Source: Hypsibius dujardini
Taxonomy: Eukaryota > Tardigrada > Eutardigrada > Parachela > Hypsibiidae
DNA length: 23,814 bases
NCBI GenBank assembly: GCA_001579985.1
Contig: LRSR01010763.1
Coordinates: forward strand, 1-23,814
Direction: 5' to 3'
Part shown: piece after piece, positions 1 through 10,052 of the stretch
How positions within the stretch are numbered: the stretch's first letter is position 1
Layout: each line of letters opens with the position of its first letter
Notes under the pieces: generated by a model
The model's database searches: none
What the model was told of the DNA's origin: nothing
What the model saw: only the letters and a program-made list of their open reading frames with translations
Position numbers and translations under genes: made by a program

Positions 1-78
1 AACGGCAATGAGTATGCCAAGACTGCCGCATATCTACACTGGATCCGGGAGGCAGCTTTGCCTGAGGAGATTATCTAA
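1..78 (+). CDS. 3' end of a gene, probably a trypsin-like serine protease (partial)
   Basis: The frame is open from the first base and ends in TAA at 76-78. It encodes 25 residues, including YAKTAAYLHWIREA. S1-family serine proteases end in a helix of the form Y-(T)K-V-x-x-Y-x-x-W-I; the Y, K, Y and WI spacing seen here fits that helix. The catalytic residues would lie upstream, outside the window. The match is a short motif only, so another protein ending in a similar helix is possible. No AATAAA is evident in the first 150 bp after the stop. Confidence 0.45.
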   Translation, partial: NGNEYAKTAAYLHWIREAALPEEII

Positions 79-949
79 CCAACAATTTTTTTAACAAAGA
101 CCACAAACCCAGCCATGCCTACAAGCCATATCAACGGTCTGTTTATTCTATAAAACTACTGTGCCGTTGATTTAAGCACTGCGTTGAGTAATGCGCCATC
201 ATCATTCTGCACATTTGTACATCTTTTTTGTACATGCATTCCTGATAGAAATATCAACTAATTAATCGCACACCTTCTGTTGACAAATCCAGTTTCGTCA
301 TGTTGATACTAGTGCGCCCTGACAAAAGAATGCGTAGAGTGACTGCCGATGTATGAGCAGCTAAAAAGAATTAAATCACACTGATCGTTTCTTGGGATTG
401 GTCAGTCGCATTTCATAAGTACAAAATTAAACTAAATCAAATAATTATAAGACGGCTTCAGTCAAATCTTTTTGTTTGGACAACGCTATGAAGTCTTTTG
501 TGTGCGGAGTGCAGTTTGATCTTATGCAGAATGCGTGGGACGACTTAATAATTGTGATATGATCTTGGTTGTTCCGGAAATTACCAACTGATTGAATTGC
601 ATCCGTAAAGTACATGTGATTGATTCTTCGCAAAATCAGGTCTTCGCGCGGCTAAAATTAAAGTAGGTACGGTGCGGCACGGTGCAAAAGGCCTCGCATG
701 AACTGAAGTATAACTCTGAGTGACTGTGGCATCGGCATGAAGTTCTGCGTAAGATTGAACGTAAGGTGAGAGACGCAACGTTTCGTCTGATTTACGTGTG
801 TAGCCGTCAAAGTCGACGCGGAACGACCGTCGTACATATAAGCGCGTGACGAAATTATTGTTTATTGTAAAAACTATCTCATCAAAACCCATCTCACAGT
901 CGATATTTTTCATTTTACCCATCTGATGACAAACTGTCCAGCTGTCACA
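79..949. other. Intergenic: 3' flank of the protease-like gene and 5' flank of the secreted-protein gene
   Basis: No convincing coding exon was seen on either strand. A minus-strand open frame (581-922) has low-complexity composition and no recognisable family, and it covers what looks like the promoter and 5'UTR of the next gene. A TATA-like TATAAG lies at 837-842, about 110 bp before the ATG at 950, at a distance that would give a 5'UTR of roughly 80 nt. Confidence 0.4.
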
Positions 950-1311
950 ATGAAGATAAGCATTTTAGTTTTGCTCGTTTAAGAGGGTTGCCTTGTCAAC
1001 GGTGACGGTAAGATCAGAATTATTCTCTATCTTTGTTGATATTTGCACGCAAAAATTTAACGTTTCTTACAGGCATGTTTGGGATGAATGGAGGATACAG
1101 ACCACAGCGTTATGGCGGACAACGATATCAAAGTCCAATGTATGACCGTTACGAAGCCCGGCTAAATTATCAACCACACGAGAACAAAGAGCTACCGCAT
1201 AACTACGAGCATCACGAACCAGAACATTATCAAGCTCCCCCTGTGTACCAGGCCTCACTTCACTACGAGGCGCCGATCTACCAAGCTCCTCCGAAATACT
1301 CAGCCAATTAA
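950..1311 (+). pseudogene. Small secreted Tyr/Pro-rich protein gene with an in-frame stop in the signal peptide
   Basis: Exon 1 is 950-1007. It starts ATG and reads MKISILVLLV, then TAA (980-982), then EGCLVNGDG. The donor GTAAGA is at 1008. The acceptor TTCTTACAG ends at 1072, and exon 2 runs 1073-1311 with a phase-1 join that forms a Gly codon. Exon 2 encodes about 79 residues rich in Tyr, Pro, His, Gln and Glu, with repeated YQAP/YEAP units (HYQAPPVYQ, HYEAPIYQAPPKY), and stops at TAA. Apart from the TAA, exon 1 is a typical short secretory signal peptide. The composition resembles cuticle, eggshell or other extracellular matrix proteins, but no family is recognised. A possible poly(A) signal, AATAAA, is at 1566-1571. 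The stop may be a null allele, a sequencing error, read-through, or a sign that translation starts elsewhere, for example at Met 1075 without a signal peptide. Confidence 0.5.
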
Positions 1312-2108
1312 TCGTTAGAAATGGATGAGGTTTTGGATTTTCGTAGTTTCTTTTCGATGAATTTTCCAGCACAATATAATCGAATCATCTAAACATATTA
1401 TTTTCAAACGGTTGTGATCTGGATGGAACATTAGGTGGGAGGAACATCTGCTTCACCACTGGAAAGGTTTTCTAACTACAGAATGTTGTTTACCATATTT
1501 TGAACTTATTGATTGCACAAGTAGTAGGGATAGCTAAACAAATAGTTGAAGATAAGTTAGTGAAAAATAAACTAAACAGTGACCTTGTTAATGACTACTT
1601 TTTTTTATTTTAAACGAAACCAGTTGACAGTCAATTTTATAGTTATTAATTGACCTGACACTGTGGGAACGGCTAAATATATGATAGCAAAAATACAAAG
1701 CAGGTAAATAATATTAGTAAGTGAGTCTGTTTATAGGAGATCTCTACTAACTGATATTTACTGCAAGTGAATATTTATAAACATGTTTTCTGTGCAAATT
1801 TTTGTGTCCATATCAGGCTTGTTCAGGTCTATTTAGAGTATCTGCACAATCCATAAAATTGAATCATACATGATAGAAGGCATTTCAAGACATCCAGAAT
1901 TTCTACATAAACAACACCTACATGACCGTGGATTTAATTCACATAGGATAGCGTCTCCGCCGTCGCGCGTCCATTGCAAAGTAATAGTAATGATAGTAAT
2001 AGTAGTAACAGTAAAAATAATAGTAGCAGTAATAATCAATAGTGTCAAGGTTCGGCTGCATACGTTCTTGCAGCCAACTGAAAAATGTCATGGCGAATTA
2101 CGGGATGC
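1312..2108. other. Intergenic, AT-rich, between convergent genes
   Basis: This stretch holds the 3' flank of the Tyr/Pro-rich gene (+) and of the scramblase gene (-). A TTTATT on the plus strand near 1605, which is AATAAA on the minus strand, could be a distant scramblase poly(A) signal. It also contains the trinucleotide-like tract listed separately. No coding exon was seen. Confidence 0.4.
1979..2041. repeat. Imperfect (TAR)n trinucleotide tract
   Basis: About 60 bp of degenerate AGTAAT/AGTAGT/GATAGT units, a diverged trinucleotide microsatellite. It lies just downstream of the scramblase stop codon. The open frames through it are artefacts of the repeat. Confidence 0.7.
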
Positions 2109-3277
2109 TTAGTTGTTGTTGTTGTGGGAATCCTCGAAATACATAAAATCCTGCAAGCGAAAGAGAGTTTACATGTAAGAAGCTGTGCTCATGCAATGCT
2201 AGTTTGTATTGCATAAATATTTAATAAATATAATTCATATTTCGATTAAAACGATATGTTTAACTTTCTACTTACTTCATTAACAATTTATATATTAATA
2301 TTATTTATCAATAATATCAATACTAAATTGTTTTGATTTTTTTCATAACTGAACTCTGTTCATCCTGTTTCGAAAAGCGAATTAGATTAGCATAAATGTT
2401 ATCTTTATACACATGATATGCTTAGGAAAATGTGTCCAACACTTACAATGAGGAAGTTGGCAGCAAGAAGAGTGGCCTTGACTTCGACGCTCAAATCAAT
2501 CGGAAACTGGATTCCGAAATTATCCGCATCTGTGAACAGCTCCCGAGCCAATCCTGACCACTGTTTAGAAATTTTTCCCACCTGTGTTTGTCCGTCCGCG
2601 CTCAAAACCTATACGAGAAACCATTTCTAAGTAGAAGATTAAACTAAAAAAGTAATGTGAAGCGTCGTACCTGGAAGTCAACATTCCCAAAGCAAGAGCA
2701 AGTAATGATGGGTCCTTCGATCTTCAATACTGTCTCGCGTTTCGCATTCAAAATGCGGAAGAGCGGCGTGCAGAGACTCCACTCCTGCTCGATATAGCCG
2801 ATCGGCGCACCGGAAGCCGTCACTTCCATGGTCTGTAAAAGCCGCAGACAGAGATCACCCGACTATTGAATATGCTAATTTGGAATAATGTTTCCTGACG
2901 CAGCGATCGATTGCCTAGTATGTGTGGTTGAATAACTAACGCGTTGTCAGGCAATCGTCATACTCTGCGAATGTTTTTTTAAGGACAGTACCTGCAGACA
3001 GCACGGGTAACAGCAGTGCATGCAGGCAAACGGTCGATTAATGTGGATGACCTCGCGCTGAAAGTTGTCGAGAATGCTCATGTCAAAGGGGCGCATTTTG
3101 CCGAAGCATTGCCGAGTGCAGAAATCGTTATCTTCCTTCGCGTAGTAAATTTGCTGACCGAGAGCATTCAGAACCGCGTACTTATTGTTTGTTTCAAAAC
3201 CGGTCATAACTGGAAAAAAACAATTAGCGCACTCGTGCTATACTCACGGAAAACGAGGTTTTTGTGTTCACTCACTC

Positions 3278-3311
<34 letters not shown>

Positions 3312-3615
3312 ATTTCCCTTTGTCTTTTTAACTGTATGTAGCCTTGTAAGTTGCCTGTCTGCCCGTTTCAGTACCTTCGAAGAGCTCCACCTTCTGGCTG
3401 ACCAATAGTTGATCGATCAATGTCAAGTACTCCAACCCGGGAGGGCAATTTGGTAAGCTGGTTGTGGGAATGGGCATCCAGGCCACAACCGGCGCTCCAG
3501 GCTGGGCGCGTCTATGCATTGGAATCTGTTGGCCGCCTTGGCCTCCTCCTTCCTGTGGTGGAAGTTCCTCTGCTTTCAAAGAGCCGGGTTGAGTTGTGAT
3601 GGGAGTGTCAGACAT
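2109..3615 (-). CDS. Phospholipid scramblase (PLSCR family), five exons, 274 aa
   Basis: Exons on the minus strand are 3615-3375, 3209-2992, 2832-2671, 2608-2447 and 2150-2109. All introns are GT-AG and all phases agree. The protein begins MSDTPITTQ with a Pro/Gly/Gln-rich N-terminus (about 1-60), as in animal scramblases. The conserved domain then follows: [15 protein letters not shown] (about 77-91), the Cys cluster CCYPCCLQ (146-153, the palmitoylation motif of human PLSCR1), [21 protein letters not shown], and [15 protein letters not shown] (about 232-246, the EF-hand-like Ca2+ site). A C-terminal hydrophobic helix (about 249-266) leads into DFMYFED. The final exon has only 42 coding bases; its acceptor CTTGCAG at 2151-2157 restores the family's FLI-DFM junction and adds an Asn-rich tail. 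Known role of the family: Ca2+-triggered bidirectional movement of phospholipids, with nuclear and signalling roles for some members. Met at 3615 has A at -3; an upstream in-frame start at 3723 is less likely. Orthology within the family is not determined. Confidence 0.95.
3279..3310. repeat. (TCTG)8 microsatellite in scramblase intron 1
   Basis: Eight perfect TCTG units, on the non-transcribed strand of the gene, inside intron 1 (3210-3374). The transcript would carry (CAGA)8. The same tetranucleotide occurs in an intron of the apyrase gene at 10905. Confidence 0.95.
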
Positions 3616-4560
3616 TTTTTCTATTGGAATTGCAACGCTGTATTTCGAAAAATAAGGCCCGAATGTAGTGGAGCAGTATAAAGTAAACCTGAGTACTGCA
3701 ACTTTGGTAGGCGGCGGATACAAGCGTCACAAGTCAATCTTGAAACATGGTTATTGTCTGTCACAAACCGACCGGAGCCTCATCGCGGCGCCAAGTTACG
3801 TAGCTTTGTTGACCTTATCGGTCGTATCAGAAAGTGTAATCTACGTGTTTTATCGCGTCCACCGAACCATCATTCGCAATTTGCACAGTGAAGTGAGTCA
3901 TAGGCAAAAGTACTTATATTCAGTCATATCCGTCGGAGGCCACCACGTATGTCGGTTCTTTGGTTGAAATTACTCAACGAATCGTGACTGATGGCTGTAT
4001 CAATTTTAAATGTTTTGACTATTACAGAGCTGGGAGTTCTTCACATTAGAACAGCTTTTGTAGCTGCACACGACCCTTTGCTGAACATGCATCCTTACAC
4101 CAGACGGACTATACCAAGCTCACTACAAAAGTATTTTATACCATGAGGCAGGGGTTCAGGAACTGGCCACTTGAACCACCCGTATCCTAAAGTCGCGCAC
4201 GCTGAAATCGGACTTCCAGAAAGTTTTTGCTATATCGAGACCATACAAAATTTAAGCGTAATTAATAACTAGAGTGAAACGCTTATCAGAAGGCGAAATA
4301 AGTTGTGGGAAGATGTTTACAAACCGGAAAATGCAAAATTTTTATTCGGCGTCAAAAAAGCTCAGTGTGGAATTCATTGTCTCTGCAGTGGGCCATCGGA
4401 TTTCGCTTAATTTGAGCGACAGAGGCCCCTTCCAGGACTCCTGTACTCCAGACTGCCAAGTTTCAGAAGTAGTCTCATGAGCAAGCATCTGCAAATCATT
4501 GCCCTGCAAAAAACAGCGCAACTAAACATCGCGCATAAGCTTTCAATTATGCAAGTGTAA

Positions 4561-4580
4561 CGGCGGCCTACCGGCCGCCG
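4561..4580. repeat. Perfect GC-rich hairpin, 8-bp stem
   Basis: CGGCGGCC, a four-base loop TACC, then GGCCGCCG. It is a perfect and very GC-rich stem in AT-rich surroundings. Its function is unknown; it is not followed by a T run in either direction. Confidence 0.8.
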
Positions 4581-4690
4581 ACGCTTGGCCACTTAGGAAA
4601 GCCATAAAAGAGCTTTGCTTGTTTATTAAAAGCATTAAGTTCGAACCGTCAACCAGGCTTGGTGGGGACGATAAGGGAAACAATTTCGAA

Positions 4691-4694
4691 TATG

Positions 4695-4726
<32 letters not shown>

Positions 4727-4750
4727 GATATAGATATTTATATTATATTA
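4691..4750. repeat. (AT)n microsatellite
   Basis: Interrupted TA/ATA dinucleotide tract of about 60 bp, with GATATAGATATT variants at its right end. Confidence 0.85.
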
Positions 4751-5161
4751 AACTTAAGCTTAAGCTCGATATGATCATTAAACTGAAATTATTGTAGCTT
4801 TATTTGTAGCCAACGAAGTCAAGTTTAAACCTTGAACGTTAAGAATAAATCGCAAAGGGTTTCTGAAACGCCGGAAGCTCCATAAAATTTAAACTAAAAT
4901 TGACCTGGTAAAATTGACTTGGTATCATTCAACGGGTTGGATTTGCATTAACTAAAGACAAAAATCTTCAATAAGCCGTATATAAGTATTTCGTACAGTT
5001 GGTAATTTATTCTTAACCTAAACGTTAAGTTTAAATTTTTGGGTCCTTTTGTGGAGGGCTTCGCGTTTCAAACGCCTTTTGTATAACTTGTTCCGGGTTT
5101 AAACATAATACATTCATATACGTTTAGAATTGTTATCTATGTTCAACAATAATTATCTTTT

Positions 5162-5440
5162 TAGGATTTATTGAAGACAGTTTTCTTATCGCTTCTGGTT
5201 AAGAGCTCAATTATTTTTGTTTGTGATGCCGCCTGGTTTCAGTGTAAATTTTATAATGTGTTTTCAAAATTTAATTTTTTAATTTAAATGTCAAAGTAAA
5301 TGCAAATGTCTTCCCTTTAATGATACCCATGTAGGATTATTTGTTTGAAACCTAATCATAATGTGAAGGTTCAGGTTTAACGCAGAAGTTTAACTTTCAA
5401 ATTTGATTCAAATGCTGTTAATTTAGTGATATCGCCTGAT
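5162..5440 (+). repeat. Dispersed AT-rich repeat, copy 1
   Basis: This segment matches the reverse complement of 16021-16325 along its length. Shared blocks include TTTTCTTATCGCTTCTGGT (5181 region), AAGAGCT-AATT-TTTT, CTAATCATAATGTGAAGGTT (5352 region) and TTTAGTGATRTCGCC (5423 region). Between blocks the copies are diverged, with small gaps. No open frame is conserved, so this looks like a non-coding interspersed element or a piece of a larger decayed one. The ends are not defined. Confidence 0.7.
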
Positions 5441-5468
5441 ATGTTGTCTCGTTCACTTCATTCGTTAT

Positions 5469-5480
5469 GATGACGTCATC
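5469..5480. promoter_or_regulatory. CRE-like palindrome
   Basis: GATGACGTCATC is a perfect 12-bp palindrome containing the full cAMP-response element TGACGTCA, the site bound by CREB/ATF bZIP factors. No gene start is visible nearby, and the site lies just beyond a dispersed repeat, so regulatory use is speculative. Confidence 0.25.
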
Positions 5481-6692
5481 GTGAGCTGAAAGGCTCGGTT
5501 AACGATAAACATCCTACTACGCAGAAGCCGCATGACTGAAGTGCGCAACAAGTGCACTTCAATACACAACACTATATACCAATATAAAAAAGAATGAAAT
5601 CATTTTCATCTTACTATAATCAAATTTTCTGGACTTCACTACCGTATTGGTTACTCTACGTTACATATTAGTTCCAATTTGAAAAAAAAAGATAACGTTG
5701 TGGGAGAAAAAAGTTGAGCTACAAAGCGGGGGTAGGGACGGCCTTTAAGAATTACATAGGGAAAGATAATAAGTAATAGTTCACTATTTCCCCCTCGTTG
5801 CGAGTATGCGCAGCAATAATAGCGGAAGAAAATTTGGCTGTACGAGAAGCTCCACGCGTCATTGCAAAATTGAACAGAAGATTCGGTCTCTTGTCCGATC
5901 ATTTTGAAACTAGTGGAGTCTAGCAAAGATTAAAGTGAAAACATGTTTCAACCAAAGAATATGTGTGAGGATGAGGTAGGAGGCAAACCCATACGCGGTA
6001 AAACTAGTTAGGATCACTGTCGCCCCCCCCCCTGGTTGAAAATGCAATAGTTTTGGATTGTTTCAAGTGGAATCTAAAATTTTTGAAAATGCCCTAATTT
6101 GCATTCTTCTTCCACTTGAAAAAAACAACATACAAATTCAACGGGTTTCGTCACCCGTTAGTGTTTTCCTGATTGGCTTTAACCGTTTGAAGATTTGCTG
6201 CAGCGTTTGTGTACTAAAAATCTGCACGCCACCGGCTGCAGACCGCAACGTACAGCACAGCACTGTGAGATTAATTAAAAGCCCATCATAAGCTCATAAA
6301 ACGCGGACTTATTCTCGGCCAGATCACAATGCCAGTTCGAAACACAATTTCGTGAGGACAAAACGTGAAGTTCGATAAACAAGTGTCAGCGAGACACTTG
6401 CGATTGCATGTGACACGGTCGGAATTTCTTGATGCAGGATAAAAGTACGTCTGATGGGTTTTGATGGTGCTCCGTTTGGTCATTACAGAACAGAGTGACT
6501 ATGCGTGTCAGCTTGACCACTCTATAATTTAAAAAGTGAAGTTTGGTGTTGCTGTTCCTCCAGTCGAGTAGGCTAGAGAAGGCCGAATCTACGCATTCCG
6601 ACTCCCCGACGAAGCCCATGTCTCCTGGCCACTGTGAGAATCAAATAGAAAATAAAATGGCCGCCAACTGAATTTTCTTCGTTTGTCGTTTC

Positions 6693-8190
6693 TTACGTCA
6701 TTCGGCGTGCACGGTTTGCAGGCTGAAGTTGTAGAGCGCTTACAGTGTTGCCGAAACACAATCTGCGCAGATGAGCTTTGAGCGTAGTCATGTAGCCGCG
6801 ATTCAGCAAGATGCAGTTGTACTGTGACAAAAGCAGATACGTGGGAAAACGACAATGCTGATTGTGAAAGTTTTTAATTCGCAACTAAATCATGATTATT
6901 GCATACGAGAAGTTAATATTACACTAAACTATTAGATATTCCTGGAAATCGATCTTCCCTCCCCTTTTGCAGTTTACGTACCGGATTGACCATCCAACCA
7001 ATCTCAAAGATGTACTCAACGTAGCGCCGCACAAACGGGTTCGGTCCCGTGTAACGTGGCAGAATATACGTTACCAACGCATATGGCAAGGCGGTGACGG
7101 TTACAAACGCATAGGATCCCAACAGCATCACTGTCACCTGCATCCGACGGGCGTGTGTCCGTCGGACAGCAGCTTCGCCTGCCGCTGCCACGCCCGTCGC
7201 AGGACGACCTCGCCATTTGCTGGCAATGACCTTTAACATGATCAGACTGCAACACGCCCCTGTCAGAATTCCCGGAGTGTACAGTGTCACAATGTGCGCA
7301 ACCGCGTCGTTAAAACTTTTTGGGACGATAGTGCATCTGTTGTCGCGGATCATGTGCACTTCACCGGCGAGTTTAAAGACAATCAGCCAGAGCTCAGCCG
7401 AGCTCAGCAGCCAGGCCATCAGCATCATTGCGATTACCACGGTGCGGGAACTGCATCATAAAAAGAAAGGGTTCGGTTTTCAAAAGGGGGACTCGCTTAT
7501 TTAACTCTTCCATGTACTCTCTCAGCAACCTACTGTTAGTGAGAACGAAGCAAGAAAATATAGAACGAGTTATACTGGAGCCCCCCACCCGCCGCACCGC
7601 CAGGCTTCTTGTTTCTTCTATCCCGACCTGAACACGCGACTGCTAGCGCTGATTCCCACACCCCCTTTTCGAGTGAGTGCACGCACAATGGGGCGAATGG
7701 AGAACAGGTTTTGGTCTTACCTAATGCGATTATAAATGTTGGGCGCACAGATGGCAAACACTCGGTTGATGGCTAGGAACGTTTCGGTCCACGAGCCCAG
7801 GACGTATAAGAACGCAGTCGCTGTGAATAAGACGCTGCACATGGTCTCGTCGACGGGTATACGGACGCCGCGAAAAGACAGCAGCACGATGGCGTCGTAG
7901 GGCGCGAGAACCAACGCCGACTGAACAAACCACGCAGCTGCCGCTTGCATGATGAACAGCGTGACTTCGGACGTGCCGGGAGTCCGATAGTCTCCCAGGC
8001 AGAGAGCGAAGAGGATGACGTTGCCGACGGCGCCGGCTACGTCGAGGACGATCATTGCTGATGTTACACCCATAAAGGTTGGGATGTAGGGCATAGCTGG
8101 ATCGATGGTCTCGTTGACGGCACTGGTCATTGGCATAGTGCGCATGGTGGAACCGTTCATGTATTTTGAAAAGTTATTGAGAAAAGCCAT
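6693..8190 (-). CDS. Rhodopsin-like (class A) GPCR, orphan, three exons, 355 aa
   Basis: Exons on the minus strand are 8190-7721, 7450-6982 and 6821-6693. Donors are GTAAGA and GTACGT; acceptors end TGATGCAG and TTGTCACAG; phases are 2 and 0. The N-terminus carries NGS and NET glycosylation sites. TM1 (about 38-62) has the GN pair (GAVGNVIL). TM3 starts at C118 and ends in INRVFAICAP, so the usual DRY is NRV. Extracellular loop 2 has the partner Cys (DNRCTIV). TM6 has the conserved Pro (TALPYALV). TM7 is EIGWMVNP, joined by splicing to YNCILLNRGY; this gives NPxxC in place of NPxxY, followed by helix 8 (TLKAHLRRLCFG) with a possible palmitoyl Cys. It is presumably a plasma-membrane G-protein-coupled receptor; the ligand cannot be told from sequence. 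The start is uncertain: Met 8190 has the better context (GGAATGG) and Met 8160 is the alternative. Confidence 0.88.
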
Positions 8191-10052
8191 TCCATACACA
8201 GAAAATCACATAAATAGATTAAAAAAACCAAATTAAAAACACGTTTTTCAGGTGTTTTCGGCATAAGAATCTGCTTCCGTTTAAATAGTCCATCTAACAA
8301 GATGCAGATCCAAGTGATGTTATTCAAAGGGTTACCGACGTGGAGAAACAACTCCACTGTAATTGAAAATGCTTATCATCTGCACGGTCGGCGGCGATCG
8401 ATTCATGTCAACAAGAACGCTAAGGCATAATGACACATCAAGCTTTGTGGCCTTGAGAAAGGCCGGTGGTTATATAACGGGGAGCGACTACATTCAGCGA
8501 CTACCAATTGCTACGGTATTCCTTGAAGATTGCTACTAATTGGAGCCTGCCGAACGAAAAAGCTATAAATTAGTCTGGTATTCTTGCTGATTTAGAACGC
8601 CGAGCCGGTGAGAATAAATTCCCGCTACATGATTACAAGCCCGGGATATGTTCTTTTTACTATCCGTGCAAAAAGTGTCCTGTGCCAAATTGGAGGGGGA
8701 CGGGTATACCCTGTGCCCTTCACTTACTATTACAGGGTGGCAAAAATAATGTTGCACCGCTATGTAGAGGACGGAAAACAACAAGGATATTATCAGGTAC
8801 TGTGCGCTATGTACTATTAGTGTGGCAAGCTGGTGAGGACTGTTGAAAACATGGGCTTTGATAATTGCTGAAATTAAAGTAGTTACACTGGAATTAATTG
8901 TTGTGTTTTTCTAAAGTTCTGTGTACGTTGGGCTTCATGGCGGAGCCGAACATAAACCCGCCGAAATAATATATGGCTAACGTAACTAAAAGTAATAAAA
9001 AAGTGTGAAACGTAAATTTTTATAAATTATTCACATGCACTAAAAGCGTAGTCACGAGAAAATTGTAGACAGAACATAACAAGTTGGAGGGTCAGGTCAG
9101 GCAGATCTGGTCAGCACACAGGTCTATACTGGTCAGCTACTGCACGAGACAGACATTTCTTTGAACTTTTGCAGTTGAATTATATTCAAAACAAACATGC
9201 GCTGCATGGAGAAAGGTGACATCCTTCAAGTTCACTTTCAGATCCATCATTTTTCCGTCATGTGCTTTGGTTAATAATTAATTTAACAACACTTTGAAGT
9301 CAAATGCATGCCGCACTCATCAGTAACTCATACCAAATAACCCAAATGGTAAGTGCTAAACGTTTGCTTTTTGATGCGAAGTACAAATCCGGATAAATCT
9401 GAGGCACTGTGGATGGGAAAAGCAAGAACATTTTTGAATTTTAGGCCAGTAAAAGCGACATTTTGCACCGGTAAATTTTGGTCAGAACTTGCACTGTGAA
9501 AGTTGGATGAAGCTAATTGGTTGGGCGACAAGTGAGTCTTGAACTGCTGCTATGCACAGACGGAGCGGGGGAAGACAATGGGGTAACTGCTCCTACCAAG
9601 TTAAATCCAATAGGTTGAGAAGGGGACTGCACATCCGGGTGCTGCGGGAGGGTAGATAGTTTCTAACCCTCTCCCCTCCACCAAGTGGGCTGACTAAATT
9701 AGGCTTTTTTGGGGTTTTTTTTAGGCCAATACAAGATTCAGCTTAGTTATTTAATTTCGTTGCCCTAAACTTCGAATGTGTCTCCCTTTTGCACACGATC
9801 CGCCCCTTTCCACAAAGCCCATTAAAGTTGCCCCCCCCATACCCCAACTTCAACGTATCACTGACGAGCGCCGTATGTGCAACGTAACAGGTACCAACAT
9901 AAGTGCACTCAAAGGTAGCAGTCGTAGTTTCCGCCGGCGCTGCGATTTCCTCCTCATTCTCAAGGGGTTTCGTTCAATAAAATCCGGAGACCAGCGTTTT
10001 TTCCCCACGTGAAAACAGCAACTTCTTCAAGAAGTTAAATATTACTAATGGT
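8191..10052. other. Intergenic region between divergent GPCR (-) and apyrase (+) genes
   Basis: It should hold the promoters of both genes. A palindromic TATA-like TTATATAA lies at 8469-8476, about 280 bp upstream of the GPCR start. It also holds a cluster of four GGTCA-type motifs at about 9088-9133, and C-rich or T-rich low-complexity runs at 9690-9840. Open frames at 8608-8820, 9328-9531 and 9776-10012 show no family resemblance and no splice context. Confidence 0.4.
8469..8476. promoter_or_regulatory. TATA-box candidate for the GPCR gene
   Basis: TTATATAA within GGTTATATAACG is self-complementary and could position transcription either way. It is followed on the plus strand by two copies of GCGACTAC at about 8484 and 8497. 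Only its position upstream of the GPCR supports the call. Confidence 0.3.

Larger units (their letters stand above)
3616..6692. other. Intergenic region between the scramblase 5' end and the GPCR 3' end
   Basis: About 3 kb with no exon I can support. It contains the scramblase promoter side (3616 to about 4000), a GC-rich hairpin at 4561, an AT microsatellite at 4691, a dispersed repeat copy at 5162-5440 and a CRE-like palindrome at 5469. Open frames such as 3668-3967 (+), 5651-5926 (-) and 6058-6291 (+) have no recognisable domain, no supporting splice sites and low-complexity stretches. The GPCR 3'UTR should occupy part of 6300-6692. Confidence 0.45.

Noticed and set aside
581-922. 113-codon minus-strand frame near the left end
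   Set aside because: No domain, no splice context, and it covers the likely promoter and 5'UTR of the secreted-protein gene on the plus strand.
3668-3967. 99-codon plus-strand frame upstream of the scramblase
   Set aside because: It lies in the scramblase promoter side on the opposite strand, with no recognisable family and no flanking signals.
6453-6467. GATGGGTTTTGATGG, which resembles one and a half units of a decamer reported for tardigrade telomeres
   Set aside because: Only 15 bp and not tandem beyond that; chance is a sufficient explanation, and it does not identify the organism.
8732-8757. ACAGGGTGGCAAAAATAATG, which looks like a Tc1/mariner-type terminus
   Set aside because: No matching inverted partner, no TA duplication that can be paired, and no transposase fragment nearby.
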